Shown here one piece after another: positions 7,154 to 13,889 of a stretch of 26,425 nucleotides of DNA. Every line of letters starts with the position of its first letter. The stretch's first letter is position 1. The notes under the pieces are model-generated. The model was not told the origin of the DNA and did not search any database. It saw nothing but the letters and a program-made list of their open reading frames with translations. Source of the stretch: DATBAK01 sp038240075 (GTDB taxonomy: Bacteria > Actinomycetota > Acidimicrobiia > IMCC26256 > PALSA-610); assembly GCA_038240075.1 (NCBI GenBank), contig JBBSEC010000065.1:1-26425 (forward strand), read 5' to 3'. Both the position numbers and the translations under genes were made by a program.

Positions 7154-7244
7154 ATATCCGTCAGTCCTGCTCAGAAGCGCGTCGGCATCGTCGGCGCCCC
7201 ACCCGAACGGAGTGGGCATGAGGTCGGTGTCCCGATCGTCAGCA

Positions 7245-8210
7245 CTACGGGCTCTCTGCGTTGGCGTCGTGAATCGAGAAGGGCGCGTCATCCCGGGCAC
7301 TCATTCGGAGTCTCCAACCGATGAGGCCGCACGTCACGAATCCGAAGGCGTTCAGCGTGCCGTGGATCGCGGCCATGGCGGGGATACTCAGGGCAGGGAG
7401 GTCGTAGTACTGAGACGACGCCCAGAACAGCGCCAAGACCATCGGTGCGAGCACCGCGACCGACGACACGATGAGGAACGCCCGGCTGATCGCCGTTTCT
7501 CGGGGGACGACGAAAGCCACTGTGATCGCCGCGAGCGACCATGTGGCGAGCGTGATCATGATTGCACCACCGATCTGGAACGGTGCCAGCGTCCACGTGA
7601 ACCCGACCGCCACCGCGGGCGGAGCGGCACACGCGAAAAAGAGCAGCAGGTTGGTCTGTCGAGGCCGACGCGGCAGCGCGCGAGCGGCGCAGGTCGCGAG
7701 CACAAGAGTCGCGAAGCCGGCGAAATGGAAGTGAACACTGGTGAGTTCGATGATCGGTTCGTGGATGCCAGCGACAACCCATCCCGCTCGGGTCGCGACC
7801 GCGAAGAACGCTCCAACGACGAGGAACGCACATGCGACGAGCCTCGCAAGATCGACGACAGTCGCACCCACATTCCGGAGGATGCGGAACGCGTCGCGGA
7901 GCAGGACGGTCGCAGCCACGCAGAGCCACGGCACCGCGAGCGCCGACCCCCCGATTCCGACGGCCGGGTTGATGAACGCGAATGCAGCACAGAGGGCCGC
8001 GCCGTACATCACGGGTTCGCGCGGAAACCAAACTTCCTCGATCAATGGACGCGCCAGCGGGACGATAACCAGAGGCCCGGAAAGCAAGATCAGGTCGATC
8101 AGCGAAAGTCGAACCCGAGGGAACGCGCTGAGGGCGACAAAGCTCACCCAGGTCATTGCGCCGACAATGAGGCACCGCGGTAGACGCGGGCGGTCGGTCG
8201 TACTAGGCAC
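7245..8210 (-). CDS. yndJ: YndJ-family integral membrane protein
   Basis: The 321-residue protein has roughly nine hydrophobic segments. It shows the family landmarks of YndJ: FPREPVMYGAALCA after the second segment, the central SVHFHFAGF motif near residue 160, and the C-terminal IHGTLNAFGF motif. The function of YndJ is unknown; the histidines in the membrane segments could bind a metal or cofactor, but that is inference. The GTG start at 8208-8210 is the first one available. It is transcribed divergently from the membrane protein/SRPBCC pair, with 52 bp between them. As cargo of the element it has no obvious link to the recombination genes. Confidence 0.8.
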   Translation of the reverse strand: MPSTTDRPRLPRCLIVGAMTWVSFVALSAFPRVRLSLIDLILLSGPLVIVPLARPLIEEVWFPREPVMYGAALCAAFAFINPAVGIGGSALAVPWLCVAATVLLRDAFRILRNVGATVVDLARLVACAFLVVGAFFAVATRAGWVVAGIHEPIIELTSVHFHFAGFATLVLATCAARALPRRPRQTNLLLFFACAAPPAVAVGFTWTLAPFQIGGAIMITLATWSLAAITVAFVVPRETAISRAFLIVSSVAVLAPMVLALFWASSQYYDLPALSIPAMAAIHGTLNAFGFVTCGLIGWRLRMSARDDAPFSIHDANAESP

Positions 8211-8262
8211 GTGTCGAGCTTAAGAGTCGGTACACCAGATCGGTGCGAGGCACACTGGAGGG

Positions 8263-8832
8263 GTGAGCCTTCAGCCCGTTCCGATGATCCGGGGCGTCTG
8301 GCTGGTCCTCACCGGGATGATGCTCGTATCACGCGTCTTGTTCCAAGCTGCCGGAGCTCGTCGAATGCGACACTTCCTGGAGGTCTGGAAGGTCGGTCAC
8401 GTTCGACAAGGGTGGGGCGCCGCATCCCTTGTGCTTGCGGTCACGGTCGCGGCGCTGATGATCCGCGATCACGGTGACCTCGGAGCCCGAGATTGGGCCC
8501 TCGGTTCGCTGCTCGTCGCAGTCCTCGCCGCCGACGGATCGGTGAACGTACTGCCTTCCGGGTTCACGACATTCAAGGATCGCGTACAGGCCGCGTGGGT
8601 GCAACGAAATCGCGGCACGAACCGAGCCGACGACTCGCACTTGTTCGGCGTTGTGAATCTCGGCCTCGCGATTGCCGCCGGCGCGATGTTCGGGTTCGTC
8701 GCCTTGTATCGACCGGCCTCGACCGCGCTCCTCGCGGGAGCGGTCGTCTCCGCAGTCGTCATAACTCCGCTGCTCGTCGGGCTCGGGCTCATCGAAGGTC
8801 GGCGCGCCACACACTCGACTGCGAGCGGATGA
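8263..8832 (+). CDS. Small integral membrane protein
   Basis: The 189-residue protein has about five membrane segments (GVWLVLTGMMLVSRVLF, AASLVLAVTVAALMI, ALGSLLVAVLAA, FGVVNLGLAIAAGAMFGFV, TALLAGAVVSAVVITPLLVGL). I do not recognise a named family. The start could be the GTG at 8263 or the ATG at 8284; GGAGGGG at 8258-8264 touches the first and lies rather far from the second. Its stop overlaps the ATG of the SRPBCC gene as ATGA, so the two are coupled. It diverges from yndJ, suggesting a shared control region. Confidence 0.78.
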   Translation: MSLQPVPMIRGVWLVLTGMMLVSRVLFQAAGARRMRHFLEVWKVGHVRQGWGAASLVLAVTVAALMIRDHGDLGARDWALGSLLVAVLAADGSVNVLPSGFTTFKDRVQAAWVQRNRGTNRADDSHLFGVVNLGLAIAAGAMFGFVALYRPASTALLAGAVVSAVVITPLLVGLGLIEGRRATHSTASG

Positions 8833-9293
8833 CGTTCGACTTCATCGTCACGACGAGGATCGCGTCGCCAGTGGAATCGATGTTCGACCTCTCGCTCAGC
8901 ATCGATGCCCATCTCGGATCGATGAAGGACTCGCGTGAACGTGCGATCGCCGGAGTTACGTCTGGCCGGATCGGACTCGGTCAGGAGGTCACCTGGAGAG
9001 CTCGGCATTTCGGTTTTCGCTGGACGATGACAAGCCGAATCGCCGAGTACGAGCGGCCGCACTGGTTCGTCGACGAGCAGGCTCGTGGCCCGTTTGCACG
9101 CTTCCGTCACGAGCATCGGTTCGAAGCGCTTGACGGCACGACCCTGATGACGGACCACGTGACCTTCGACGCGCCACTCGGGTCGTTGGGCCGGGTCGCC
9201 GAGCGAGCGGTTCTCGGGCGGTACCTGCGCAGGTTGATCGAACAGCGAAATCAATACCTGCGCGAGTGCTCCGAGACGCCGTCGACGAGCTGA
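8829..9293 (+). CDS. SRPBCC-fold ligand-binding protein
   Basis: The 154-residue protein has the pattern of the COG4276-type SRPBCC family. It shows GLGQEVTWRARHFGFRWTMT in the middle, then ERPHWFVDEQARGPFARFRHEH, LMTDHVTFDAPLGSLG, and a C-terminal helix RYLRRLIEQRNQYL. The fold makes a deep hydrophobic pocket for lipids or other small hydrophobic ligands; the ligand is unknown. It is coupled by ATGA to the membrane-protein gene and ends just before the right end of the element. With YndJ and the membrane protein it forms the cargo module. Confidence 0.85.
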   Translation: MTFDFIVTTRIASPVESMFDLSLSIDAHLGSMKDSRERAIAGVTSGRIGLGQEVTWRARHFGFRWTMTSRIAEYERPHWFVDEQARGPFARFRHEHRFEALDGTTLMTDHVTFDAPLGSLGRVAERAVLGRYLRRLIEQRNQYLRECSETPSTS

Positions 9294-9319
9294 CCGAAGG
9301 AACGGCGCGCTGCAAGTTT

Positions 9320-9335
9320 GTGTCACGGGTGTGTC
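9320..9335 (+). repeat. Two phased GTGTC repeats inside the right end
   Basis: GTGTC at 9320 and 9331, 11 bp apart, form TGTGTCACGGGTGTGTCGCG. The left-end copy reads TGTGTCATCCGCGTGTCGCG, identical at 16 of 20 positions and in the same orientation. They are candidate arm-type sites for the integrase. Confidence 0.6.
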
Positions 9336-9340
9336 GCGCC

Positions 9341-9389
9341 AAAAAGAATCACGCGCCGCCCGGGCCTATGACCTGGGCAAACGCGTGAT
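9341..9389 (-). terminator. Intrinsic terminator of ssrA, located inside the element
   Basis: On the minus strand ATCACGCG pairs with CGCGTGAT (8 bp; plus-strand arms 9348-9355 and 9382-9389), with a nested GCCCAG/GCCCGG-type stem. It is followed by TTCTTTTT. It lies about 10 bases after the tmRNA 3' end. Confidence 0.85.
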
Positions 9390-9396
9390 GAGCGGG

Positions 9397-9426
9397 AGTG
9401 GAGGTGGCGGGAGTCGAACCCGCGTC
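9397..9426 (-). repeat. Right attachment site (3' end of intact tmRNA)
   Basis: The 30-bp sequence is identical to 3956-3985. It covers the acceptor 3' strand, discriminator and T-arm of the functional tmRNA. Recombination here leaves ssrA intact. Confidence 0.9.
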
Positions 9427-9752
9427 TTCCGAGCTGTTGATGGGGCTTCTCCGAGCGCAGCCGGCGGGTAGATCTCGGTCTGCCACCGTTCACCGGCGAC
9501 CAGTGACAGACCCAGCCTCACTGTGTTGTCCCGGTAGGCCGCGAGGCCGTTCCTACCGGTAAGCCACTCATGATGACGCTCTGTCCCGACCGAGTGGCCG
9601 GATCGGATCGAGCGTCGCGTCTAGGAAGTCCTAGGCCGCGAGAGCCAAGTTGTCGTTGGCAGGTATATATGGTTCCGGCTCTTTCACGACGATCCGGAGA
9701 CGTCGGCTCGCTTCACCCATCTCGAACATCGAAATCGAAGCCACGCACCCCC
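9399..9752 (-). ncRNA. ssrA: Transfer-messenger RNA (tmRNA)
   Basis: The minus strand starts with GGGGGTG at 9752, which pairs with CACCTCC at the 3' end (one G-U pair) to form the tRNA-like acceptor stem. The T-arm GCGGGTTCGACTCCCGC is canonical. The internal reading frame gives the tag ANDNLALAA ending in TAG. CCA is not encoded (the sequence continues CTC after the discriminator A), so it must be added after transcription. The RNA, with SmpB and alanyl-tRNA synthetase, frees stalled ribosomes and tags the peptide for degradation. The smpB gene lies about 600 bp upstream on the same strand. The 3' end is the integration target of the adjacent mobile element. Confidence 0.95.
9631..9660 (-). 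other. tmRNA proteolysis-tag reading frame (ANDNLALAA-stop)
   Basis: Ten codons from resume codon GCC (9658-9660) to TAG (9631-9633) encode ANDNLALAA. The final LALAA is the usual ClpXP recognition end. The resume position is inferred from similarity to the E. coli tag ANDENYALAA. Confidence 0.88.
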
Positions 9753-9773
9753 TGGTTTCTGATGTGAGCGACC

Positions 9774-9779
9774 AGTCTA
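9774..9779 (-). promoter_or_regulatory. Candidate -10 element of ssrA
   Basis: TAGACT on the minus strand would start transcription near 9767, giving a leader of about 15 nt before the mature 5' end at 9752, which RNase P would remove. No convincing -35 is visible. The same hexamer faces the other way at 9811-9816. Confidence 0.45.
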
Positions 9780-9810
9780 CGCCCAGGGTCGGACGGCCCT
9801 TCCCGGTCCG

Positions 9811-9816
9811 TAGACT
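9811..9816 (+). promoter_or_regulatory. Candidate -10 element of the peroxiredoxin gene, leaderless
   Basis: TAGACT lies 6 bases before the ATG at 9823, the spacing expected when transcription begins at the start codon itself, which is common in actinobacteria. It forms an inverted pair with the ssrA -10 candidate. Confidence 0.5.
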
Positions 9817-9822
9817 CGGGCG

Positions 9823-10299
9823 ATGGCCGTTCACAGCACCCGCGCGTCGGTCGGCGAACCGGCGCCGAGGTTCGTGCTCCCTGATGCTCAGGGAACGACC
9901 GTCGCCCTCGACGACCTGCTTGGCGCCGGGCCCGTTGTCGTCGTGTTCCTCCGCGGCTTCGCCTGACCGTTCTGCCGCCGGCACCTCACGCAGTTGCGTG
10001 ACGACCACGAACGGTTCACCGCCGCCGGCGCATCAGTCATTGCGGTCGCACCCGAGTCGGTTGCGGCGATCGAACGGTTCACCAAGCAGCATCCGGTGCC
10101 GTTTCCGATCGTCTCCGACGCCGACCACGCAGTGTTCGATGCGTACGACGTCGTCAGCCGCGCGCTGAGTCTCGGTCAGCGACCTGCGGTGTTCGTCCTC
10201 GACCGCAACGGCATCGTCGTCTTCGACGCGATCGGCACGCAGCAGTGGCAGATCGCCGACGATAAGACCGTCCTCTCGATCCTCGCCTCGCTCCCTTAG
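9823..10299 (+). CDS. Peroxiredoxin-like selenoprotein (in-frame TGA read as selenocysteine)
   Basis: Reading through one TGA at codon 48 (9964-9966) gives a complete 158-residue AhpC/TSA thioredoxin-fold protein. It has VGEPAPRFVLPDAQG at the N-terminus, VVVVFLRGFA-U-PFCRRHLTQLRD at the active site, and LGQRPAVFVLDRNGIVVFDA towards the C-terminus. The TGA replaces precisely the first cysteine of the family CPxC motif, giving U48-P-F-C51. A hairpin meeting the bacterial SECIS rules follows. The frame is intact on both sides. The protein would reduce peroxides or disulfides. A conventional gene call would start at 9994 and miss the active site. The start is the ATG at 9823, with a leaderless-type promoter. 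It lies between ssrA and smpB and diverges from ssrA. Confidence 0.85.
9986..10001 (+). promoter_or_regulatory. Candidate bacterial SECIS hairpin
   Basis: TCACGC, AGTT and GCGTGA form a perfect 6-bp stem with a 4-nt loop. G is in the second loop position, and the loop lies 25 nt after the TGA. These values fit the bSECIS model (short apical loop, G among its first two bases, about 16-37 nt from the UGA). It would bind SelB to deliver selenocysteinyl-tRNA. Confidence 0.7.
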
Positions 10300-10302
10300 C
10301 CG

Positions 10303-10350
10303 CCCCTGGTCGCGATAAGTCACGCATAGGTGACAAATCGCGACCGGGGG
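10303..10350. terminator. Long hairpin between convergent genes, candidate bidirectional terminator
   Basis: CCCCTGGTCGCGAT (10303-10316) pairs with ATCGCGACCGGGGG (10337-10350) over 14 bp with one G-U. The loop contains a further GTCAC/GTGAC stem. It lies between the stop of the peroxiredoxin gene and the stop of smpB. There is no U-tract, so factor-independent termination is uncertain. Confidence 0.65.
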
Positions 10351-10362
10351 ACGGGGAGTGCG

Positions 10363-10827
10363 TCAACCGTTGCGGAAGCCTTTGAGGGCGCGGTCGATGT
10401 CGCGCTTGGCGTCGGCTTCGGCGAGGGCCTGGCGCTTGTCGTGACGGGCCTTGCCGCGCGCGGTCGCGATCTCGACCTTGGCGCGGCCGTCCTTGAAATA
10501 CACGCGGAGCGGCACGATCGTGATCCCGCGCTCCTCGGTCGCACGCGCGAGCTCGTTGATCTCCCGTTGGTGCAGAAGGAGCTCGCGCGGCCGGATCGGG
10601 TCGAGGTCGTCGCGCGAGTAGGAGTACGGAGACACGTGCATCCCATACATGCGCACCGCGTCGCTCTCGACGCGCACGAACGAATCCTGCAGGTTCGCGC
10701 GGCCCTCGCGGATCGACTTCACCTCCGCGCCCTTCAGCACCATGCCGGCCTCGAACACGTCGAGCACGAAGTACTCGTGCCGGGCCTTGCGGTTCGTGAT
10801 CACCGTCTTGTCGCCGCGGCCGGTCAT
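10363..10827 (-). CDS. smpB: SsrA-binding protein SmpB
   Basis: The 154-residue protein is a full-length SmpB. It has TVITNRKARHEYFVLDVFEA at the start, then GMVLKGAEVKSIREGRANLQDSF, the MHVSPYSYS segment, HQREINEL and IVPLRVYF. Its basic C-terminal tail, KARHDKRQALAEADAKRDID, enters the ribosomal mRNA channel. SmpB binds the tRNA-like domain of tmRNA and brings it to stalled ribosomes. ssrA lies downstream on the same strand, separated by the oppositely oriented peroxiredoxin gene. A TACGGT hexamer 7 bases before the ATG (10840-10835) could be a leaderless -10 element. Confidence 0.97.
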   Translation of the reverse strand: MTGRGDKTVITNRKARHEYFVLDVFEAGMVLKGAEVKSIREGRANLQDSFVRVESDAVRMYGMHVSPYSYSRDDLDPIRPRELLLHQREINELARATEERGITIVPLRVYFKDGRAKVEIATARGKARHDKRQALAEADAKRDIDRALKGFRNG

Positions 10828-10863
10828 GGAGGCGACCGTAGCGAATGCTGTGGCACCATGACG

Positions 10864-10875
10864 CCGTTATAACGG
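10864..10875 (+). promoter_or_regulatory. Operator-like palindrome overlapping the -10 of the TetR/GH29 operon
   Basis: CCGTTATAACGG is a perfect 12-bp palindrome that contains TATAAC (10868-10873), 8 bases before the GTG start of the TetR gene. A repressor bound here would cover the promoter. The spacing suggests a leaderless or near-leaderless transcript. Confidence 0.55.
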
Positions 10876-10881
10876 GCCGTT

Positions 10882-11532
10882 GTGACGAGCACGGTCGCGA
10901 AGCCGCAGTTCGAGGTGGCCGGGATGGCGAGGCGCAGGGGAGAGGCGCACGGCGATGCCCTGCGGATCGCGATGCTCGACGCGGCCGGCGCGCTGCTCCA
11001 CTCCGAAGGCCCGCAGGCGCTCACGACCCGGCGGCTCGCCGACGCGGTCGGCACCTCGACCCAGGCGATCTACACCCTCTTCGGCGGCAAGGAGGGAATC
11101 GTGCGGGCGATGTATCGCGAGGGGTTCGACCGCCTCGAGCAGTGCCTCGCCGCCGTGCCGAGCGCGGCCGCGCCGCCCGACTATCTCCTCGGTCTCGGGC
11201 GCGCCTACCGCACCGCGGCGCTGCGCAGCCCGCACTACTACGACGTGATGTTCGCCCGCCCGGTGCCGGAGTTCGAGCCCCGGGCCGACGATGTCGAGCG
11301 CAGTCTGGCCACCCAGCACGCGCTCACGAAGGGCATCGTCGGCTGCATCGAATGCGGGATGCTGCGCGCCAACGCGGATCCGGCCGAAGTGGGCGCGTTC
11401 CTCTGGGCTGTCGCGCACGGGCTCGTGAGTCTCGAGCTCACCGGCCACCTCGATCTCGGCGGAACTGCGGAGGAATCGCCGGTCTACGACGGCTACCTCA
11501 TGGCGAGCGTCGCGTTCTGGATCGCGACGTGA
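10882..11532 (+). CDS. TetR-family regulator with WHG-like C-terminal domain
   Basis: The 216-residue protein has a TetR helix-turn-helix at about residues 27-72: RIAMLDAAGALLHSEGPQAL, then TTRRLADAVGTSTQAIYTLFG with the recognition helix ending in IYTLF. The C-terminal part (YRTAALRSPHYYDVMFARPV, FLWAVAHGLVSLELTGHL) resembles the TetR_C 'WHG' group. The GTG at 10882 is chosen for its promoter spacing; a later ATG (MARRRG, residue 15) is possible. Its stop overlaps the start of the fucosidase gene as GTGA, so it probably controls that gene and itself. Confidence 0.93.
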   Translation: MTSTVAKPQFEVAGMARRRGEAHGDALRIAMLDAAGALLHSEGPQALTTRRLADAVGTSTQAIYTLFGGKEGIVRAMYREGFDRLEQCLAAVPSAAAPPDYLLGLGRAYRTAALRSPHYYDVMFARPVPEFEPRADDVERSLATQHALTKGIVGCIECGMLRANADPAEVGAFLWAVAHGLVSLELTGHLDLGGTAEESPVYDGYLMASVAFWIAT

Positions 11533-13796
11533 CCCTGAGCGCCCGCGCGCTCCCGAGCTGGTGGGACGGCTGCCGCTACGGCATGTTCGTCCACGCCAAC
11601 CTCGCGACGGTTCCCGCGTTCGCTCCGGTGCATGAGTACGCCGACTGGTACTGGTCGCACCTCGAGCCGAAGGCCGATGTTGTGCTCCACCCGACATCGC
11701 CGCTACCGGAGGTGATGGCGTGGCACGCGGAGCACTGGCCCGGCGTCGCGTTCGACGACTTCGCACCGATGCTGAGCTTCGAACGCTTCGATGCCGAGGC
11801 GTACACCGACCTCGCGCGCGACGCGGGCATGCGCTATCTCGTCCCGGTGACGAAGCATCACGACGGCTTCTGCTTCTGGGACTCCGCGCTCACGCAACGC
11901 TCGTCGACCAACGTCGGGCCGCACCGCGACGTGATCGCCGAGCTCGCGGCCGCGTCGCACGCGGCCGACATCCGCTTCGGCCTCTACTATTCCTTGCTCG
12001 ACTGGTCGCACGCCGCGTATCCCGACGCGGATGCCTACGTCGACGCCTACATGCGGCCGCAGATCCGCGAGCTGGTCGAGCGGTTCGCGCCCTCGATCCT
12101 CTGGGGCGACGGGCACTGGGGTCATCCGCCGTTCCACTGGCGTTCCGACGAGATCGTCTCCGAGTACTACGCCGCGATGGAGGGGCTGGGCATCGAAGGC
12201 GCGGTGAACGACCGGTTCTGGGCTTCGCACTCCGACTTCACGGTCTACGAGTACGACGTGCCCGACCGCGTCCCCGACCGTCCGTGGGAACTGTGCCGCG
12301 GGCTCTCGTACTCGTTCTGCGTAAACCAGGCCGAGGAGCCCGACGATTTTCTCGATGGCGCGGCCGTCGTCGCGATGCTCGTCGAGACGGTGGCGAAGGG
12401 CGGCCATCTGCTGCTGAACGTCGGGCCCAATGCCGATGGCTCGATTCCCGAGATCCAGTCGCGCGCGCTGCGCGACGCGGGCGCGTGGATCAACGCGCAT
12501 GCGGAGGTCGTGCACGAGTCGCAGCCGTTCACGTTTTCGGGCGAGGGCTCGACGTGGATCACGGTCGCACCCGGCGAGACGGCGCGCGGTGTGACGCGTC
12601 TGAACGTGGTCGACACCGCGTCGCGCGACCGCCTCGTCGTCCGCGGCCTCGGTGCTGATGTCGGGCGGATACTCAGTGTGCGGCGCGACGACGTCGACGG
12701 TCTGGGCTGGGGTGGCACTGCCGACGCGCTCGAGATCGTCGTTCCGCGGTCGGGTGCTGGCGCGCTCGCGACCGTGTACCAGATCGAGATCGAACTTCGC
12801 GACGATGCGCGCGTCGCGGTGCGCAGCGCACCCGAACCGCGCCGCGTCCGCCTCAACGACGAGCCGGTCGCGACGATTCATGAGGCGCTGGCGTCGGCAC
12901 AGCGCGGCGATGTCGTGACGCTCGGCGCCGGCCGGTACGACGACGGCCCGTTCCCGTTGAAGGTGCCGGCGGGCGTGACGGTGCGCGCCGATCCGCAAGC
13001 CGTCGCGCGCGCCGTTGTGATCGACGGTGGTGGCGCGCACGCCGTCGAGCTCGGCGCGGGTTCGGTGATCGAAGGCCTCACGGTCGTCGGCGGCGCGCCC
13101 GGCTACATGTTCGTCCCGCCCACGTGTGTTACGGCGCGCAACGCCGACGCGGTCGTCGTCCGTCACTGTCTGGTCGACGCGATCTCGATCGCGGGCGGCA
13201 GTGGTCATCGCATCGAGGGCAATGTCGTCGCGGGGGGCAACGTCGTGCTCGACGGCACGACGGACGCGACCGTCACCGGCAACTACCAGCACGGCCTGCG
13301 TTGGGGGGTCGGCATCGAGATCATCGGTGGCGCCGACGCGACCGTCGAGCAGAACGAGTGTCACGACGATCTGTGCGCGATCCGGATCGCCGGCTCAACC
13401 GGTGGTTGCGTCGCGCAGAACCGCATCAAGACCCGGTGGTTCGCGATCCATGTGCGTGATGCGACCGGCGTGACCGTCCGGCGCAACCGCGTCGCCCGCA
13501 CGATGCGGGCGGTGTCGATCGAGGGCGGGCGCGATCACGTCGTCGAGCTCAACACCGTCGAGCGCTGCGACACCGGAGTGGTGCTCGAGCGCGACGCCAC
13601 GGCGACCCGGGTCTCGGAGAACTGGCTGCACGGCTGCCGGGTCGGGATCCTGGCCTGGGACGACCGCGGGTCGGTCCTCAGCGGGAACGCCATCTCGGAG
13701 CCCCGCCAGCATGCCGTGGTCGCCAACACGGCCCTGGTCACCAGCGGCAACGACCTTGGCGGCGGGTCGGTCTGGCTGGCGCCGGCACGGTCCTGA
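11529..13796 (+). CDS. GH29 alpha-L-fucosidase fused to a right-handed beta-helix domain
   Basis: The protein has 755 residues. Residues 1 to about 330 form a GH29 TIM-barrel: ALPSWWDGCRYGMFVHANLA, then VTK-H110-H-D-GFCFWDSALT and SILWGDGHWG, where D194 is the expected catalytic nucleophile; GGHLLLNVGPNADG closes the barrel. A beta-sandwich follows to about residue 430. From about residue 440 (ATIHEALASAQRGDVVTLGAG) to the end there are repeated parallel beta-helix coils rich in VxxNxV and GIxx patterns. GH29 enzymes release fucose from glycans. No signal peptide is visible, which is odd for an enzyme acting on polymers. The GTG start overlaps the TetR stop. The helix part may bind or act on a polysaccharide. 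Confidence 0.88.
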   Translation: MTLSARALPSWWDGCRYGMFVHANLATVPAFAPVHEYADWYWSHLEPKADVVLHPTSPLPEVMAWHAEHWPGVAFDDFAPMLSFERFDAEAYTDLARDAGMRYLVPVTKHHDGFCFWDSALTQRSSTNVGPHRDVIAELAAASHAADIRFGLYYSLLDWSHAAYPDADAYVDAYMRPQIRELVERFAPSILWGDGHWGHPPFHWRSDEIVSEYYAAMEGLGIEGAVNDRFWASHSDFTVYEYDVPDRVPDRPWELCRGLSYSFCVNQAEEPDDFLDGAAVVAMLVETVAKGGHLLLNVGPNADGSIPEIQSRALRDAGAWINAHAEVVHESQPFTFSGEGSTWITVAPGETARGVTRLNVVDTASRDRLVVRGLGADVGRILSVRRDDVDGLGWGGTADALEIVVPRSGAGALATVYQIEIELRDDARVAVRSAPEPRRVRLNDEPVATIHEALASAQRGDVVTLGAGRYDDGPFPLKVPAGVTVRADPQAVARAVVIDGGGAHAVELGAGSVIEGLTVVGGAPGYMFVPPTCVTARNADAVVVRHCLVDAISIAGGSGHRIEGNVVAGGNVVLDGTTDATVTGNYQHGLRWGVGIEIIGGADATVEQNECHDDLCAIRIAGSTGGCVAQNRIKTRWFAIHVRDATGVTVRRNRVARTMRAVSIEGGRDHVVELNTVERCDTGVVLERDATATRVSENWLHGCRVGILAWDDRGSVLSGNAISEPRQHAVVANTALVTSGNDLGGGSVWLAPARS

Positions 13797-13889
13797 CTCC
13801 GGCGGCCTGACGCCGGGACTGAAGAACGGGGCCTCCGCGCGCCGATACCCGAGGGGCGCGCATCTCGCGCGTTGAACGGGTGGAGGGTC

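Larger units (their letters stand above)
6694..7244. other. Gene-free stretch of the element with repeats and a hairpin
   Basis: I see no credible gene here; the open frames are arginine/proline-rich and look like GC-driven shadows. The stretch holds TTGGTGGG motifs in two orientations (6779-6786 and 6856-6863 on the plus strand; 7122-7129, 7134-7141 and 7146-7153 as the complement) around a perfect 11-bp hairpin at 6822-6846. This could be an origin-like or recombination-regulatory region. It also separates the recombination genes from the cargo. Confidence 0.5.
3956..9426. mobile_element. Integrative element of about 5.4 kb inserted at the tmRNA 3' end
   Basis: Two identical 30-bp copies of the tmRNA T-arm/acceptor end lie at 3956-3985 and 9397-9426. 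The right copy is part of the intact ssrA gene and the left copy is a displaced fragment. Between them lie a complete tyrosine recombinase, a small excisionase-like DNA-binding protein, an MNT-HEPN toxin-antitoxin pair and three cargo genes (YndJ, a membrane protein, an SRPBCC protein). No replication, relaxase or structural phage gene is visible, so it is a small integrative element that may depend on a helper for transfer. The ssrA terminator lies inside the element, as expected if the element rebuilds the target gene's 3' end. Confidence 0.88.

Noticed and set aside
9964..9966. TGA in the peroxiredoxin gene as an ordinary nonsense mutation.
   Set aside because: It falls exactly at the catalytic cysteine, the rest of the gene is intact, and a SECIS-like hairpin follows. 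A random mutation is much less likely, although sel genes cannot be checked here.
10845..13796. A single open frame of 983 codons that would extend the fucosidase upstream.
   Set aside because: The first 228 codons are arginine/alanine-rich and overlap a clear TetR gene in another frame. The fucosidase begins at the GTG at 11529.
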